A stretch of DNA of 6,292 bases from DATEHQ01 sp035279525 (GTDB taxonomy: Bacteria; Chloroflexota; Dormibacteria; Dormibacterales; Dormibacteraceae): contig DATEHQ010000028.1 of the NCBI GenBank assembly GCA_035279525.1, positions 1-6,292 on the forward strand, given 5' to 3'. Below, in pieces: positions 5,599 to 6,292 of this stretch; the first letter of the stretch is position 1; the number at the start of each line of letters is the position of its first letter. The notes under the pieces were generated by a model. It made no database searches. It saw nothing but the letters and a program-made list of their open reading frames with translations, and was not told the DNA's origin. Position numbers and translations under genes: made by a program.

Positions 5599-6185
5599 CA
5601 CGCGCGGCGGCGCCCACCCAGGGCGGGTCGGGAGTTCGCCGAGATCTCGGACTCGATCCGGGCCAGGATCGAGATGTGATAGGCCGCGATCGCCGCCAGC
5701 GCGATGAGGGCGACCAGGAGCAAGACGTCGACCGCCGGCACGATCGGCAGGCTCGTCCCCGCGGCGCCCCAGCCCGCCAGCCGCTGCAGGTCCAAGAACA
5801 TTCCCGACACCAGCGAGGTCAGGCCATCGATGCCCGAGACGTACCAGAGGATGAAGGCGGCGAGCAGCGCCTCGGGGGCGAGAAGGGTCCACGACCTGCG
5901 GTACGTCCGTCGCGACGGGGCGACGGAGCGAAGCACGTCGGCGACCAGCGACTGCGACGGAGCGGGTGAGGTGAGCGCTTTGAGTCGGAAGGGCAGCGAG
6001 ACGGCGTGGGCGTGCTGCGTACGGCAGTCGGCGCAGGTGGCCAGGTGCATGCGGATGGCGGTGGCCGAGGCGGGATCGGATCGCTCGAGGTCCCCGTCGA
6101 CGTAGGCCTCGAGCAGGACGCGAACGCGCCCGCACGCCAGCGGCGCCGGCGCGCTGATGGCTCTACCCTCCTTTCCGGGGTGCAA
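5598..6185 (-). CDS. Zinc-finger (zf-HC2) anti-sigma-factor-like membrane protein; start uncertain
   Basis: Likely an anti-sigma factor that holds an ECF sigma factor at the membrane. Numbered from the TTG at 6185 (195 residues), it has the zinc-binding anti-sigma pattern Cys18 ... His47-x3-Cys51-x2-Cys54 (HLATCADC), with the intervening YVDGDLE typical of zf-HC2. A linker (55-100) leads to two hydrophobic helices (about 101-118 and 151-170), a roughly 32-residue outer loop, and a short basic cytoplasmic tail ending GRRRA. There is no sizeable extracytoplasmic sensor domain. The only canonical start codon before the zinc finger is TTG 6185, which sits in the loop region of a hairpin and has no usable Shine-Dalgarno sequence. 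The strong AAAGGAGG downstream points instead at ATC 6158 (186 residues). The stop overlaps the next start by one base. No sigma-factor gene is visible in the window. Confidence 0.82.
   Translation of the reverse strand: MHPGKEGRAISAPAPLACGRVRVLLEAYVDGDLERSDPASATAIRMHLATCADCRTQHAHAVSLPFRLKALTSPAPSQSLVADVLRSVAPSRRTYRRSWTLLAPEALLAAFILWYVSGIDGLTSLVSGMFLDLQRLAGWGAAGTSLPIVPAVDVLLLVALIALAAIAAYHISILARIESEISANSRPALGGRRRA
6166..6176 (-). promoter_or_regulatory. Strong ribosome-binding site GGAAAGGAGGG pointing at an ATC codon
   Basis: This is the best Shine-Dalgarno match in the window. From GGAGG (6171-6167) the spacer to the ATC at 6158 is 8 nt, which is optimal. No ATG, GTG or TTG in the zinc-finger frame follows within reach; the next candidate is a CTG at 6140, too far away. 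It lies inside the coding region if TTG 6185 is the start. Confidence 0.6.
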
Positions 6186-6191
6186 CCCCGG
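6175..6191. repeat. Perfect 7-bp hairpin abutting the anti-sigma ribosome-binding site
   Basis: CCGGGGT and ACCCCGG form a perfect 7-bp stem around a 3-nt loop. On the minus-strand transcript the 3' arm ends exactly where AAAGGAGG begins, so the structure is placed to influence ribosome access. The candidate TTG start at 6185-6183 falls at the top of the stem and in the loop. Confidence 0.5.
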
Positions 6192-6292
6192 GGAACGCTT
6201 TTCGCGCTCGTCCTTTGAGGACTGTCATGAGACGGCGTCCCTGGAGTTTGCCCCTGAAGGCCTGAGGCCCACAAGGGTGTCGTCCCTCGAGG
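6192..6292 (-). other. Upstream leader/intergenic region with inverted repeats; no recognised gene
   Basis: No protein-like reading frame is evident here. The zinc-finger frame is closed by TGA at 6227-6225, and the other frames give only short, uncharacteristic peptides. Inverted repeats are present: GTCCT/AGGAC with a 3-nt loop at 6210-6222, and GGCC/GGCC around TGA within a wider CCCT...AGGG pairing at about 6250-6276. No convincing -35/-10 pair or known riboswitch motif could be recognised. If a sigma-factor gene belongs to this cluster, it lies to the right of the window. Confidence 0.4.

Larger units (their letters stand above)
6163..6228 (-). other. Possible 21-codon leader ORF upstream of the anti-sigma gene
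   Basis: An ATG at 6228-6226 opens a short basic ORF, MTVLKGRARKAFPGVAPRKGG, ending at TAG 6165-6163. A purine run AGGGA lies about 9 nt before the ATG. The ORF's last codons (AAA GGA GGG) are themselves the Shine-Dalgarno sequence of the anti-sigma gene, and its stop lies 4 nt before the ATC at 6158. Translation of the leader would therefore control access to that site. ORFs this short are often chance, so confidence is low. Confidence 0.25.

Noticed and set aside
5599..6135. Extension of the 281-residue membrane protein frame to 6135
   Set aside because: It would lie wholly over the zinc-finger gene and gives an Arg/Pro-rich sequence without domains. The ATG at 5598 overlaps the preceding stop as TGATG.
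6240..6270. ECF-type promoter (GCAAAC ... CGTCTC on the minus strand)
   Set aside because: Spacing between the two elements is about 11 nt, well short of the roughly 16-17 nt expected for ECF promoters.
6236..6276. Cyclic-di-GMP-I-like riboswitch core (GGGGCAAACTCC then GGGACGC on the minus strand)
   Set aside because: Only fragments resemble the consensus. The intervening hairpin and the CAAAG continuation are missing, so the match is probably chance.
1..6292. CRISPR array, transposon, tRNA or rRNA
   Set aside because: No regularly spaced direct repeats, transposase-like protein, terminal inverted repeats or structural RNA signatures were seen. The window is nearly filled by coding sequence.

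Overview
This is a G+C-rich bacterial window with almost no intergenic space. A 5'-truncated acetyltransferase gene runs on the plus strand at the left edge (2-478). The rest is one long minus-strand gene cluster, read from right to left from about 6185 to 475. GTG starts are common in it, stop/start overlaps (GTGA, ATGA, TGATG) are frequent, and strong AAAGGAG ribosome-binding sites sit on or next to preceding stop codons. High G+C, GTG starts and a MacAB-type exporter with no TolC-like gene in view would fit a soil Chloroflexota/Dormibacterota-like or actinobacterial genome. No marker gene in the window settles this.

Minus-strand order is as follows. (1) A membrane-anchored zinc-finger (zf-HC2) anti-sigma-factor-like protein, 5598-6185. 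(2) A multi-spanning membrane protein with a proline-rich N terminus, 4753-5598; its C-terminal module resembles the membrane domain often seen with bactofilin-like proteins. (3) A HlyD/MacA-type adaptor with an unusually long coiled-coil hairpin, 3075-4736. (4) A MacB/LolD/YknY-type ABC ATPase, 2401-3078. (5) A MacB/YknZ-type FtsX-fold permease, 1157-2404. (6) A membrane-anchored, DUF5666-like extracytoplasmic protein, 671-1144. (7) A 61-residue two-helix membrane protein, 475-660. The last minus-strand stop and the acetyltransferase stop share one CTAG.

Genes 3-5 should form a tripartite MacAB-like/YknXYZ-like efflux or peptide-handling machine: ATPase and permease dimers in the membrane, with the adaptor outside. 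Genes 1-2 sit where envelope-stress regulation would be expected, and no sigma-factor gene is visible (it may lie beyond the right edge). Genes 6-7 are likely envelope accessory proteins. Gene order recalls Bacillus yknWXYZ, which is controlled by the ECF factor SigW; that parallel is inference.

The points most worth checking are a cysteine pair flanking a proline-rich loop exactly at the adaptor hairpin apex, the start of the anti-sigma gene (best Shine-Dalgarno spacing points at an ATC codon), and a hairpin-rich leader with a 21-codon ORF upstream of it.
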